Numbered from the stretch's first letter, positions 9,843 through 23,969 are shown. The stretch: DNA of 64,000 nt from Flammula alnicola (GCA_015499995.1 JADNRV010000160.1:1-64000); one strand, 5' to 3'. Numbers and translations: made by a program. The notes: generated by a model not told the origin, from the sequence alone.

Positions 9843-11132
9843 TCTTTACCGGCGGGCCTGGCTAGTAAGCTCAGAAGTACGCGTAGAACTAAGGTTGGTG
9901 CCAAAGAAGCATGACCTCCGTGTGTCCCTGCAAAACAAACAAGAGGCTTCGACTGGAGAAACCCGCGCAGAATGAGAATCCCGAAGTCTTGAGGCACGAC
10001 TAGTCCAATATGGAGACGGCGTTAGATGCGTCGATCGCGGGCCAAAGAACACATGACCAAGAGGTCCACATTGTCCCATACACCTATCTGTCCGTTATAC
10101 GCGTAGAACGGCTGAGTAGTTCGGCTCCGAACAGGCCGAGCGGTCATAAACCAGCTCATAGTGAAGCACGCGGGAAACGCCGCCATAGAGGTGGTGGCTC
10201 CGACTTGACCGACGACCGTGCCGTACCGGTAAAAGAGAAACCCGCGCTAAACGTGCCGTGCATCCCAATCGGGCAATAATGTGTCTAAATACGGACCCAA
10301 CTGTATTGATCCCAAAAGAGGGTGTTCCGCGACATAGCGGTTCATTCTTGAAACCAAAACATACGCCAGAAAACGGGGACTCACCAGTAACCGTTACCGA
10401 ACGGACCCGTAATCACGACACCATGAACCAGTAGAAATAGTGCTATTAGACGCGTAGAATCATATGCAACATGTAGAGGCTTGGCGCTCAGTAGGTATAA
10501 AATACGCTTGTAACGCACGTAGTAGAGTAGGCAATCCACCCCACAGTTGACGCTTTAAAACCAGTGAAAACACTTAAGGGAATGATTTAACCTCGTCGCA
10601 CCAGACTTAATTTAATAAAGACCAACATTTGACGCTTCAAAACAGCTTTGCAACCATTGCAAGTTTGAGAAGTAGTTAACCAGAGTTTGACGCGTGTTTC
10701 TGTAAAGTGTAGCGTGCGCCCGTCGTGACCACGTGAAAGTTGTAGTGCATACTCGTCGCGGTCACTGCATGAAAGTTACAGGTTGTTAAAGTCAAGTTAA
10801 AGTCAAAAGTTCGTATCAGTCGTCAAGTTAAAGGAAGTCCGAGTCAGCATTGTTTGAAGTTAGAAAGTCACCACACCAGTTCTACGGAACTAAAACCCGC
10901 CCCATACCAAAACCCGCGTAGACTTGTTTACCAGTCGAAGCACTTCTCCTTTTTCATACTTTACCCCCGAGACTCGCACGCAAGACTACGTCTAGTCAAG
11001 TTGTTGGTTTTGTGGTTTGGTTGTGTTGAGTGTAGAGTTCTTTCTGCACCACTAGCTAGATCATTTCCAATGTAGACGAAACCTAGCACTTTATCGCGTG
11101 AGTGCTTACCTGGATTTTGACGGATTGTGGAC
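9843..11132. other. Non-coding stretch after the LTR
   Basis: About 1.3 kb with no convincing gene. It has a loose recurrence of CGCGTAGA (9882, 10100, 10450 and 10915 areas) and short open frames without coding character. It may be retroelement leader or plain intergenic sequence. Confidence 0.3.
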
Positions 11133-12818
11133 ATGGTAAGGCTATATATAACTATATCTGCTTTTCACGGTTTTGCTGATGGGGATGTGCAATCTCCGCC
11201 AATCCTTCAACAGTCTATTCTTCTTCTCGCATTGCTCCTCGCGGTTGTTTATATCGCGACAGCAGCTGATACATGGACCCATGCAGTCAGCCAAACCATC
11301 GCCATCACATCTAATCGAGCTTATAGTCCAAGCGCCATTCGAAACTTCGGTCGTGCGATCAATGCCACGATGTGCGCTCCAATTCCAAATAACGTGAACG
11401 AAGGGCTCATGGACCAAAATACATGCGGCTTAATCAATTTCGGGAGTGGAGGGAGCGGAGCAACATTCGCGGAAGGTCTCAGGGTGGTATCCAACTCTTC
11501 TGCCTTGCATAGGGTGGTGTTTACAGACGACCAAATTGCAATTTTGGTTCCGCAAAATTTACCTGGGAATATTACCTACTCAGCGCAAACAGTAGGCATC
11601 AAAGCACATTGTACGACGTACGTGTGGATCATATTATAATTTCAGAAGAAATTTACTAACCGTTACCTGAAGAGTCACAAAGCAATGTATGACGCCCACG
11701 AGCAGTCCTGATGGATCAGTGGATTACGGTCCAGATGCTTCTCTATCTTAACTGCACTAAAGGAGGTGTCAAGTACAATGGAAACGGGACAACACAAAAT
11801 GGCCTATGTTCGTTGGATTCTTCTGGTAACTGTGTTTCAGGTTGGGAAATACCGTCGAAGTCAGCAATCTTATTCATGTGTTTGTATCCTTTTATTAATC
11901 ATTGCAACTTCTAGCCCATTTACAGCTGGAGAAGTCATAACATCCAATGCATATAGTGACACGACTGACGAAACATGTGAGTTGTAGTTTTCTGGCCCGC
12001 CCTACCAAATTCGAGTCTAACTTCTCATCTACTGTATCAAAGTCGACAACAACACGTTTATATGATTTTTTTGGGCTTGGTATATTTTAGTTGATATCTT
12101 TGCTGTCTATTCAGGGGCTGGTTCATCCATGGCAACAGAGGGTCTTGGAACGTCGTCTTCTGCAACGTAACCACCCTTGACGTTGTCTACACATACACAT
12201 CGTCGTGTTATTTACATTACTCCTCATCTCTGACTGATGTGAACTCGACTCAGCACATCATGACCATTGGGCTGGAAGGAGTCACTACCGCCATCTCATA
12301 TGCAGTCGACGGCGCAGGGGTCACCTCGAATGTGACATATGAAGACACATATGCACTGGAATTATCGAGGCAAATGCTTGCGCGTGGAGCGAAATTGTAC
12401 GAGACAACAGATGCATTGGGCGTCGAGTACGAGTATAACATTATCGGGACGCGACTGCAGCTTATTCCGCTGGTACTCTTCTGTCTCTCCGTGGTCACAC
12501 TTGCATAAGTGCCGGCTGTTCCTCACTTCCATCAGGCTGGCTCTGTTCTCACCTTTTTCTCCTTGAAGCTCCTGTATCCTGCTCATCATACTTAAAACGG
12601 TGCAAGCTTCTCGAAATGTCCCATACGTCCACCTAGCTGCACTGTACCTCAAAGATCCCATTACGATGGTCCAAAGGCTGTACGGGCACGCTGATCCTGT
12701 ACTTTCTTGGGAAGATCAATCAGACAAGAAGTTTGGGACAGAGAGCGAGGCAGATCGCTTGCTTGTCGGGCCCGCTTTGTCTGGTCCATATACGATCTTT
12801 GCCGTGACCAAGGGGTAG
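11133..12818 (+). pseudogene. Broken multi-exon membrane-protein gene
   Basis: A basidiomycete-type surface protein of unknown function. Exon 1 encodes a hydrophobic segment (LLLALLLAVVYIATAADTW) followed by an extracellular-looking domain with Asn-glycosylation sites and paired cysteines. Further exons continue YLNCTKGGVKYNGNG, then IHGNRGSWNVVFCNVTTLD, a second hydrophobic segment (LQLIPLVLFCLSVV), and a conserved-looking tail ending GPYTIFAVTKG at 12818. Three lesions are visible: a +1 shift near 11735-11745, a shift near 12506 and an in-frame TGA at 12564-12566. The last 66 bases also occur, inverted, at 26679-26744. The domain layout is seen directly; that the gene is dead is inferred from the lesions. 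Confidence 0.65.
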
Positions 12819-13210
12819 TGGCAATAATGTAATTATAGTCAAGATTTCAGATTCACTTGTAGGATCAGCTCGAGGGTGCCAGTGGCAAAGCTGTCGTTTT
12901 ATATTAACAAAGTGTTTGTCAATTGACGGAGACGGCAAATATTGCTAATAAACTCGCCTCAACTACCACGCGCTACAAATTTTAGGACATGTTCAGTAGG
13001 GTTCAGTAGTATGCATAGTTGAATTCGAGAGGGCAAGCGATAGGACGTTATTTGATAATTTCAACAAGCGGCATTTCAAACTAGGGGTTCATCTGAACGT
13101 GGTCAAATAATAAATTAAATTTACATCGAAATGCTCCACCGTACAACTCAATTATTACTAACAGGATGCAGAGCAAAGGCAGCTGATTTGAATCCTCAGA
13201 GTCGACGGTC
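12753..13210. repeat. Inverted-duplication block A, left copy
   Basis: Matches the reverse complement of 26307-26744 with substitutions and small indels. It contains the last 66 bp of the membrane-protein gene, about 325 bp of intergenic DNA and, reversed, the last 64-68 bp of the P450 coding region (13143-13210). Confidence 0.85.
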
Positions 13211-13212
13211 GG

Positions 13213-14425
13213 TTGCAACTTTCAGTAGAGGTAGTTTTAGTGAGCTATGCGGCATGGCAAGAGTGACTCACGTTTCCAGTTACCGGAGCTTACGATGTTC
13301 TTCGAGGTTTTCGACATTCAGAAACCTCTGGAAACCTTTTCGCCTCCTTACTGATGCGGTGCGTCGCAAGTTCACGATCAGACTAACGTTCTCGATTATC
13401 CTCCCGGGCCCTGAACGTTTGAACTCTGAAATCCTTTGGATCAAGCCAGAATAAATAAAGATGCGTGGCATACACTCGCACAACTTGCACATGGAGCGAC
13501 ACACTCCGGTGGATGCCAAGTATACCAAGAACTCCAAGCTGCCCTCCTACTCGGTCGTACTTACATGCATATGGGCGCGGGATTGTACATAGCCCCGGCC
13601 CGGCGTCACCACTGGTGAAAATTCTGATATCTGACTCATAAATGTATTGAAAAAAATGTTCAGGGCTCAAGATTCAGTAATTAAATATCAACTACCGCAT
13701 TGTGCGCCCATTTTATCGATGGGGAGGGACTCCAACTAACTCCAGTTCGAAACGCGATTTTTTTTACTGCCTTGCCCTCGTTGTTCTATTTTTATTTACT
13801 CAGGTAATTGGACCCGTTTCCCGTGAGCTATATATAACGCACCACGGCGGAGGATTGGAAGCTACTGGAAGTCACCATTTGGACCGAGACAGTACTTATG
13901 AAGCTTCGTGTTCCTTGATGCTCGTATCGAGCGGTGTCTTCCTAGTCTAATAAAAGTCTGTGTACTTGTACAGGACGCAATATGTCCCGAGTCGACCGAC
14001 GGCCGACAGATATCGACAGCCACAGAGAATACGAAGAGAATCGCAGCAGTGTTCATGTGCGGCAGGGATGGGAGAGGACTGTGTAGAGAGGGTCGATTTA
14101 TTTCAAGGTGAGCAGTGCATGTCATTCTATAGCTTAAACCTGGGTATAAGTAAGCATAAGAACAACAACTTCATTTGACTTTGTTGGACTCGAAAGCATG
14201 AGGTTAACTTATCAACTGCAGATGCGTAGCGATCGGACGCGCGCGGTCAGCGTCAGGGACTCATCATGTCATTTTGTGATATCGATAGATATGGATATGT
14301 TCCTTCCAGGAGTGCGCATGTGCATGCGCCACTTTGGTGGTCCACAGGCACGGTACTTTGGCGCCACGCTCCATTGATAATCATGCCATTGTATTGCCGT
14401 ATGTTGTATGTTGAATCTATCAAGC
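13213..14425. repeat. Inverted-duplication block B, left copy
   Basis: Matches the reverse complement of about 26749-28025. It is non-coding as far as I can see. It includes a TATA-like GCTATATATAACGC near 13827 that is also present in the right copy (27330 area, reversed). Confidence 0.85.
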
Positions 14426-17400
14426 TCAGCGCAAATTCCTGGCTTCCATTGCTATCAGTCAGAGTTCTGACTTAAGCTTCTGGTATTTATTTACTCGTTT
14501 CTGCCTCCAGACTTTGTCAAAGTACTGTATATATTAGATTATCGATAACGCTATGCGTGGCTTGCCGTCATCTGGTCATCTGTCGATAATACAGAGAGTT
14601 ACTTGACCGTCCCATTTGCTCATATTCTATACGCAGGTACTACTATTAGCAGTCTGCATAAACGGGGCGTCGGGCAGTGAACCGGTGGCGGTGAGTAGGT
14701 TCCAGTGATCGCCCATGGTCCACCGCAACGATTATGCAGCAGCGGGCTGCTATGTAAACATACGAACTTTCTCCGTCGCGTATCGATTTCAAGGAAAAAC
14801 GCTGGTATTACGCGGACGTGGGTGTGGGATTCAGATGATTCGGTGAAACCGGTGAGCGGGACGCGTCGCGTATACTAGCATGTATATACTATGAACAGCC
14901 TGATCAGCAAGCTACCCAGCGTAAAATATGGAACAACACCGCGGGCATAGTATGAAGCGACTCGACAGACGAATTGACGTGTACTGCTGATCGTCGCCGT
15001 GCCAGGACATGGGAAAATCGTGGTTGGTGGGTAAAACGAGAAAATGGAGAGGGACGACGACGGGTAGCGATAGTGTAGAGCGCGCGTATATACACCGATT
15101 GTGGAATGGTGGCGATAAGGCCTAGGAAATCGACTCGTGGATCAACGAAAGTGATTATTAGTGGGAAAGACGAAATTATACCCCGCTGTGGGGGCGCCAC
15201 ACTATTAGTATAGTGAATGCTCACAAGGTTACAGTGCTTTGCATATTGTTTTGCATATCAAATTCGCGAGATTTTGCGTCGTAGCTGACAAATCCTGATG
15301 GTGCCTTAGGCGGCAAATTCGGCACGCACAGCGCACGAACCCACCGAGGTGACGCAGTGGTGATCCCTGTCCTTGTCGACATCTGGGACAGTCAGGAGAG
15401 TTTGTGATTTTCTGCCAATGAACGCTGATGTGGATAGTTTGACCTTTGGGGCGGGAATGGGCAAAACGGGCAAGGCGAGCGGGAACGGCATTGGAACGGC
15501 ATCACATTTCCCGCACTAGGCAAGCAGGGCCAAATAGCTGTTCAAAAAATCCGTTGTGCAAATCTAGGTTCGGAGCAAGCCGCTTGCTCCGGCCCGGTAC
15601 GGGTAATCCTTCGCAGAAGGGGCTTGCGCCAAACTGCCTGAAATCAGAGGTTTCGTCTTTGGCCATTCGCACTCTTCACATTCAACGCGCTATAAAAATT
15701 CAACTCGGGTTACATTATATACATGCATATATGTCATTTAGATGATTTAGCGCTGCAAAATACATGCGTAAAAATACTGAAAAGAGGTGATAGTGTATTG
15801 GCAGGGAGGATGAAGAAATCCTCGCATCGTGGAGGCCACTGGCGTTCAACGTGCCCAACAAAATTAACACGACATGTCCTAATACTTGTAAGACTTTTTG
15901 CTTCCTCAGATTGTGTCCCGTGCTGAAGAGATGCATTTAAAGTCAAGGCGAAGGAAATGGGCTCCAGGAAGCCGTGTAATGTCACATACGTGACAGTGCG
16001 CGTCATGCGTAGCGCGTCTGCGTCGAGGCAGATAAGTATATCTCGTCCTCTCCCCTCCACAATGGCCATCCAAGGCTTCAGCGTAGACCCGCAGTGGGAT
16101 ATCCGCTTTTCTAAACCTTTTGACGGAGTACTGATCGACGATCGTATCTCATCTACATAGTCACGTGAGCTATGTCAAATGTCCCGAACTCAGGACTTTT
16201 GGGAGATAGCATTCGAAGGGAAGCACATTAGGTAAATTTTATCTAATGTCCGAAATTTAAGGTAGTGTGTTGATGTGCTTTCAACGTTACAGCGAAAAAT
16301 ATCAAGTCTCTGAATCACAGTGCGTGCGTCGGCAATTTTCGCATTTATGGCACATCAATCACACTCCAGTGCAGGTAAGAAGAGCTCCTTACAGGATCTG
16401 AGTCGACAAATTTTTTAATTCGATGTGCATAAGTATTTGCGCCAAAAGACCTAAGGCATACCACGAGAACTGCGGGCAAGCGTCGTGTGCGAGCAAACCC
16501 CCTACTGACGGGCAGTTTGAAGCAAGCCCCTTGTCAGGATTGCTGCGACGCAATATAAAGAACTATAAAGATAAACAAAGAGCGGCATCCTAAAAAGGTG
16601 GATTGATCCGAACCTAGTGCAAATCAATATGCAAAACACTGTATGCATGTTGAAATTTCAAATACTGTAATACACCGGCGCCGCCACATAGCGTTCAAAT
16701 ATATAGGTATTAGCCTCAAATAGGCACGCCTGAGCAATGCCAATGGAGATATCGTATCAAGCCACGCAACGGTGACTGGAAATATCAAACGTTTAACGTT
16801 GGGCGCGCGCGTCTCCGCCGGCCGGGTCTTGTAGTTGGGCCAATCGATAATAGATGTAGATATCGTATCGATGGGTTCCGAGGAGGATGTGGGCATTGGA
16901 CGAGCCAAGCCAATTGCAAGAAGACAAGAAGACAAGAAGAAGAGAAGACAGGCAAACATACGAACGTCGACGTCGTCTAACCTAACCGACAGAAATTTTT
17001 ATTAATGGACCGTTGGACACGAGCTCGGAGTAGATATGTCCATGGGCCAATTATCCGACGCTGCCAGTGGAAGAGCCTCCCCGAGTTCCGTACAGCGAGC
17101 GATCATCCATGTCGAATTCAAGTTGTGTGACACAATAATCATTCCCATCTACCGCGCACCGTCGCGGCCTCCTCTCCAGCTTGTCTGGGTGACTTTTGAC
17201 TTTAATATGTGAGGATAAATTTAGCTTCAGAAGCAGAGAAAGATATTAATATTACGGTTTACCATCGACACGCACCACCACCACCACGGCATCATCATCA
17301 TAATGGCATGCCAGAGTGTAGTATGCAGTCATCAATGACGGTTACTACATATATAGTCAACAACACAGGTTCGGATTTTATGTACGTCTCGGACGGCTCT

Positions 17401-19755
17401 TGAGCAGCGAGCTAGCCTATGTATGTAATCGTATGTGGAGAAAATCTGGGGCCGAAGCGAATGGGAAACGGAAAGACGGGTTTGAAACTCGGGGGTGGAC
17501 TCCAGGACAGGACCGTTGACGTTAATCCTCGTGAATCACGGTTTCACTACTTGTTGACCGCGGGCTAGTACTTGAGACCCAAAGTTGCGGTCTAAGGGTG
17601 GTCGTGAGTCGTGGTACATACCCCACTTGGCCAGTTATAAATGGATGCAAGTTCCATATCGAGTGCGGGGTAATAGAGTGTTTGCGTACGTGTTGTGTGT
17701 TTCGTGTTGTGTCCGATGTCGCCTAGTAGGTAGCGATTGCTAGTGTTGCACAATAACGAAATTCATTTGACAGTTTGTGGTTCTTCCAGTAGTTAACTTT
17801 AACTTTACCACCCAATGGGAGACACGCGAGCATAACTCGAGGTACCCCAAGGTCCGATTCTCCCAGAGAATTTTCTGGGGCGTCGCGAATTGAAATCTTA
17901 GCCGCTGCTGTACTGCACATACATACAGCCAACCGAGTGCGGCTGCCGGGGAACTGGACCACTGGTGTACTTACTTACCATGTTCGGGTTTAATACGAAG
18001 CAGGTGACCCCGCAGGCCGCAGCGGCGATAAGCTTTAACTTGAGTTTAAAACATATGAGGATGGGGATGGGGACCCGGGGGGTGTCAGCGACATTGGATA
18101 ATGCGTATGTATGGGTCCACGCACGTCGAGGAACGGCGAGTAGAATGAAGGGCGAGATGACCTGAGATGACGTCGTGTACGGTGTAGTGTATTCAAGTTG
18201 TGCCAGGCCCGGCCAGTTAGAGACGGCCCGATGCAGTCCGACGCACGTACGAGCCCATGGCCGAAGTCGTTAACCCATTAATGCAAAAGGTCGGATGATT
18301 ACTTGAAAAATCTTTTGACTGGGTCGTTAATTTAGTCTCTACGATGCAGTAGGTATGGTGTGACATTGCTTACTTGGCCTGCAGCAATAGTCATCATTAT
18401 GTCGAGGGATGATGACACAAAACCGAACCATTGACACTTAGCTGATACAAAGTCAATATGATACGAGCACGGCGGGAGACTGATGTAATCCTCCTTCCTT
18501 CGAATTCGCCCGCCTGGAACGCTGGAATGTGAGAGAGAGAGAAAGTTCTGATGGTTGCCAGACCGGCGGGTTTTGTAAGGTTGGTGCAAGGCTGGATCCT
18601 ATGATAGGTTCTGGAGGCCGGACCTCGCTGGCTTTGAATTACCGAACCCTGCCAGCCGAGAGCCAATAGAGAGGCGGGATGGAATTCCGGAAATAAGACG
18701 AACGGTTCTCGAGGAGATATACGGATTTTATTTGGGTATTCCGAATTCGAGGGGCCATGGGCATGTCATGTGTCCACTGGGTTCGAGAGTCTTGAGAGGG
18801 CACGACCGTGGGGAGAGGACAAGAGATCTGTCAACGAGTCTACAGACTGAGAATAGGATAAGGATAGGCCGGGAAGAAAGATTAGAAGCGGCACAGCATG
18901 CGTAACATCATCGATGACCTCAGTCTATCAGAGTCTATCTCACAGTCACACGGTGCCTGCGGCGAATGAAGGGCTTGACAATGGTATGGGTCCTCCGCTG
19001 GGATCTCCGCAAGGGATAAAATATTCTGCATCTAATACGAGCTTATGAGACAGATTGAACAAGAGAGAGACACATAGCGAGGAGAGAGGCAGCGCAGAGT
19101 CCGCCAATACCGGTGATGGAGCAGGACCAGGAACAAGGCGAGTGTTGAATCTGACCAGTGAGATTGAGTTTTGGAGAACATACCGGATTAGGAAACACAC
19201 GTGGGTGTTTTGGGACTGGACTGGGCTTGATAAATATTTCTTTAAATTCTTGGCCTTGCCTCGGTCTGCAGCTCTCGCCCTTTCCTCTTTCCCTCCTCTC
19301 CATTTCATTCGTATAGCTGCCGCGGAAGTTTTCTGGTTCTTCTCACCGAGGTACGTGGGCTTCTTTATCGCGCTATATATCTTATCTACAACCACCCTAC
19401 CTTGGTTTCCCCCCTTCTCATAGGTCTTTACCTCCCAGCGGCAGCCTTTTTTTCCATTCTTCAACCCGAACCAGTTACTTGGTTATTCTCTCCACCTCTG
19501 GGCAAGGAAAAACATCACTGGTGCGCACTCTCGCCGAGAAGGAATGAACCACTGTTACTCACTGTGTTCTAGTTTTCTCCTCGACGCGTAGTTTCCGTCT
19601 CTGCTATAGGAGAGCGATTTATTTTCCTAGTCTGCGTCGCAATTCAGGGGAATATCACACCATTTACGGACATAACTTTTATCTACATAAGCCAATTTAA
19701 ACATTGGTCAGCCACTCCATTCCAAAAGTTTTTCGCGTCCTCTCCTGCCCTCTAA
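14426..19755. other. Long intergenic region and CBM21 gene leader
   Basis: 5.3 kb without a gene I can support. A short inverted repeat pairs 15600-15645 with 16500-16550 (GGGCTTGC..CAAACTGCC). From about 19250 the sequence becomes pyrimidine-rich, as expected for the promoter and 5' leader of the CBM21 gene. Open frames here have no recognisable protein character. Confidence 0.4.
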
Positions 19756-22576
19756 ATGATTGCGACGATGACCGTCCAGTCCCATAGGATGTCCCAGTCC
19801 CAGGACCATCACTTTTCACGCACCTCAAACACGGCGGGCGCCCCTCTGCCTCTGATACCCCGTCGCGCCTCGTCTTCGCGACCCGCCATTACCTCTTCAT
19901 ATTCATTACCATCAACGTCATCCTCCTTTTCCTCCAGCTCAAGTACAACGACAGTCACGACAATAACGAGAAACGATTCAGATTCCTCCAGCTCTAGCCC
20001 CTCCTCAGATGGCACTAGGCCCACAATACGCACTCGGCGGATACGCGGCGTCCGCGCCAACTCCGTTTGCCCGCCTGAGCTCTCCACCCCCATTCCCACC
20101 TTGACCATCGCGACATCCTCTTCCAACGAACAACATCACGTATTTCCAACCAAAAGCAACGACGCCTCACCGCAGTCAGCCCTCGCCCGCCCCCTCCTCT
20201 ATACCCCAGGCATGCCCCTCCGCACCGGCATCAAGCCAACGCGCAACGTCTCCGACTCTTCGCATGTTTCACCCGCCGCCGAGACATCGCCATCATCATA
20301 CCACTCCCACTCCTCGCACCAATCCTCGTCCGCCCTGTGCGAGTCCTTCGGCGAAGCGCGGATGATCCGCAAAAAGTCGGGCCAGGTCGTCAAGTCCTCC
20401 CTCAAGTCCTCGCGCTCCTCCTCCTCCGCGCGCGGCAGCTCCCTGTCCGTGGTAACCCTCACCCAGGCGAGCAAGAGCGAGCCCAACACCCCAACGAGCA
20501 AGGCCGTGCATTTCGACGCCAAGCTGGAGCACGTCAAGCTCTTTCTGGCCGAGCAGAAGCCGCTGGCGGTGTCGCGCGATGGGAGCCCGACGGACGATAC
20601 GAGCGGGACGGATAGTGATTTCCCGAGGTTTATTTTCGACGACGCGGCGGCGGGGGAGCGCAGCAGCAGCGCGAAGAGGAGGCTCGTCATGCAGGTCGCG
20701 AACATGCCTGCCCGGCCGGACCCCGCCGCGGACGTTGCGCTCGAGGAGCTCTGCCTCGCCCCCGACGGCGCGTCTATCCAAGGCAAGGTGCGCGTCCGGA
20801 ACCTCGCGTTCGCAAAGTGGATCGCCGTGCGCTTTACGTTTGACTCGTGGCAGACGACCAGCGAGGTCACGGGGCGCTACGTCGAGTCCCTGGGCCCCGC
20901 GTTTGATCGGTTCGCGTTTACGATTCGGTTGAATGATTTGTTGGCGAGGATTGAGGGGAAGACGCTTATTGTGGCTGTGAAGTATTCGGTCGAGGGGAGG
21001 GAGGTGTGGGATAATAATGGGGGCCAGAATTATGTGGCGACGTTTACGAAGGGCAAGGCGGAGATGACGACGACGACGACGACTGCACCAACGACGATGA
21101 CGATGACGAGGAAGATGACGACGCTGTCGGACGACGAGGCGTCGTCGGATATGATGGACCTCAGGAGCAAGTTGGAAAAGGTCGTCAATACGAAGGAGCG
21201 CACCGGCCCTGCGTTCGTTGCCCAACACGCTCGTGGGAAACAGCAGGCGGCGGCGGCGGCGGCAGACGCGGACGCGACGTCGTTCAGATCGAGCACGTCC
21301 TTTGCCTCGCGCTACGACTTTGCGGCGTCGCTCAAGACCTCGTGGAACCCCGACGCGCATGTGTCGATGCACAACCGCGCCCAGTCGTTCCCGCTCTCCA
21401 ATGGCGATAGGGCGAAAGGCGCTAGTGGGGGCGGTAGCCCTGCGTGGCCGCCGCAGAGGAGTCCGTCGGATCCGCATGCTGTGTTCCGTCGCACCTCGCC
21501 GCAGCCTCCGACCGCCTCTCTTCCTCTTCCACAGACTCAACAAACTAAAAGCACGACGGCGACGGTCCTCGGCTCGCCGCGCGATATAGGCGACGACGCC
21601 TCCTTCCACGCTGCTGCTGTCTCATCGTCGCGCTCGCCCTTGCCCTCCTTTCCCGGTATCACACCTGCCACTGCTGCTGCTGCCCTCGAGGACGACCACA
21701 CCGCGCCGTTCCAGCCGCACCCGAGACACCACCAGCGGGGGTACTTTGACTTGCAATTGGCACTGCCCTCTACGCCCACTTCGGCCCCTGCGTCGGCGGT
21801 GAGACGCACCCCGCCAGGCACGCCCCGCTCGCCGGGGGAGCATTTTGGTGTTTCGCCCTCGCCGAGGTTCAACTCGTTTCCGCCTCTGGGTGTGGAGTTT
21901 CCTTTGCTGCGTAACTCCGATACCGCCGCCGCCGCCGCCGCCGCCAGCACTGGGCCTTTTGCTGCTGCTGCTGCTGGTAGTAGGCTTACTGCGTCGTCGG
22001 CGCCGCCGTTTTTGATGTCGGATTCGTCGGGGGATAGCACGAGCTCGGAGCTGTCGACGCCGTCGATGGTCACGCCGTCTTCGTCCCGGGAGAGCACGCC
22101 CGAGCCCGAGTCGATGTCGCCCGCGGATATGGGCATGTTCGGGCAGCAGATGAGCCCTGAGACGCATTATAGGCAGTTTTTGAGCAAGTGCGTTTTTCGT
22201 TTTTTCATCGTCGTCTATTTCACTTTTGACTAACGCGAATGTTAGGTTTTGCTTCTTCACCGGCCCAGGATCTGTAGACGGCGACGCAGCGGCGGCAGCG
22301 GGGGATCTCCTGCCGAGGACGCACTCTGCGTCGGATATTGAGGAGTTCTTGACGGGGCTGTCGCCACATATGCATCAGCTGGAGGAGTCGCCCACGCAGT
22401 CGCCTTATAATTCGCACGGGCACTACATCCACCCGCACCCGCACGGGCACGCACATGCGTACACCTCGCCGTCCCGCTCGTCGAGCTTGGATGATCTGTC
22501 GCTGAACCGCAGCGGGTCGCTGACGCCGACTGTGTCGCGCCTGGCGTTGGCGATGAGTGCGGGGCCTGTGATGTGA
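19756..22576 (+). CDS. Protein phosphatase 1 regulatory (glycogen-targeting) subunit, CBM21
   Basis: Targets protein phosphatase 1 to glycogen and so promotes glycogen synthase activation (Gac1/PPP1R3 family). Two exons, 19756-22187 and 22246-22576, give 920 aa. Residues 1-245 are Ser/Thr-rich and disordered. KAVHF at 249-253 is an RVxF-type PP1-docking motif, followed by the family's usual downstream context (LEHVKLF). A CBM21 carbohydrate-binding domain spans about 305-433 (LCLAPDGASIQGKVRVRN, WQTTSEV, DNNGGQNYVATF). The rest is low-complexity with Ala, Ser/Pro and Thr runs and ends in a His-rich tail (HPHPHGHAHAY). It lies inside the segment bounded by the inverted A/B blocks. Confidence 0.92.
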
Positions 22577-23969
22577 TGGGTTCTTGGGCTTGGATATGGG
22601 TTTGGGTGGGTACCTGCCACCTACACATCGCCCTCGGCAGTCACGGTTTACTTCCGCCACCCACCACCACCTCCTCCACCTCCTTCGGACGAAGCGCGTT
22701 GCTTTTATGCACCTGCGGGGTTCTTCTCCTCTGAGAATTTCCTGCACATTCCAATTATCTTTATCTCCTTCCTGTCTCTCTGGGGTTTTCCCCTCTTTTT
22801 TTTTCTGAAGATGGTGTACGAATACGATTGTGATGACGAGGACGATTATACGCTTCGGCGACGATTACGTTTCTTCCACTTGACTTCATATATTTGTTAA
22901 TGCGCCGCACGCTCCGGGGAGGGGGGTGTCGGTTCTCCATCCGTCCAAACACGATTTCCTTGCCTTTCCTTTTCCCCCCCCTCCTCCTCCATATTATCTC
23001 ATATCATTTCATTTCCATCTCTCTCATGTCATCACTACGTCTATGTGTCCGCATTATTTATTTTTACCCTATGGCCCCCTCACTCCTCTCCATCCGTATT
23101 GGACTTTTTTGGTGTTTACGCATACGTAGACACTGGTCTCTTTTCTCTGTTTCCTCTCTCGATCTCGAGTCTCCTGCAAGAATTCATGCCTGATACATCA
23201 TCGCATATAGTATCTCAGTACCTCCAGTACCTCCACAGTGTCTTTCTCTCTCTGTGTGTGTCTCTTCCTTTTTCCCCTCGAATTTTACATTGAGTATACA
23301 GTATACAGTACCTTACATTACACTGCATTGTCATCTTTTTCTTCTCTGCTTGTATTATTGTCTATTAAAAACATACATACATATTACATACATACTTGGG
23401 AACGGAGGTCTTTTGTGCCTTTATGTGGCTGTATGGCAGTTTGGGCGTTTTGTGTCAAAGCTTTTAGACTCTTTAGACTCTTTGGGGTTTGTGTGATACG
23501 TTCTGATACGTCACTTATCATAGACTCTTGCATTTGGGCAGTCGAGTGCTGCTCTTTTTGGAGAGATTGAGGCACCAGGGTCCAGATTTTTTTTGTCTAT
23601 CATACAGGCGCGCGCTACAGCGCCGAGCGCGTCGTGACACACGCGACTGAGTCACGTGCGTAAAATGCGGTCCCGGTTATCAGCGGTTCCGGTTATCATC
23701 CAAGTTGCCTCAAAAGTCTTAGACTCAAGAGTGCTCTTCGCGTGCTATCCTGAGAATTCAAAACGAATCTCGACCCCTCAAAATACATACATACTTGGCC
23801 TCTGACTTGGGAAGCTTCGGGCGCCGGATTCGGATTCTTTAAGATTCACGGGCAGAGCTGAGCGCTGAGGCCAAGTGGCCGCTAGGCACCGCAAGTCTGA
23901 ACTCACGTCAAAGCCGCAGTTGGGTTTGACGTGGGTTTCTTCTGAACCACTTACCAACGGGACCTCAGC
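22577..23969. other. 3' region of the CBM21 gene and intergenic
   Basis: 1.4 kb, pyrimidine-rich to about 23350, with a CATACATACATA microsatellite near 23375-23395. Probably 3' untranslated and intergenic; no gene seen. Confidence 0.4.

Noticed and set aside
18946..19464. 172-codon minus-strand open frame upstream of the CBM21 gene
   Set aside because: Composition is that of a pyrimidine-rich leader read in reverse; no domain and it overlaps a longer-range promoter/leader pattern.
20296..21609. 437-codon minus-strand open frame inside the CBM21 gene
   Set aside because: An Arg-rich antisense shadow of high-GC coding sequence; the plus strand carries a clear CBM21 domain and PP1 motif.
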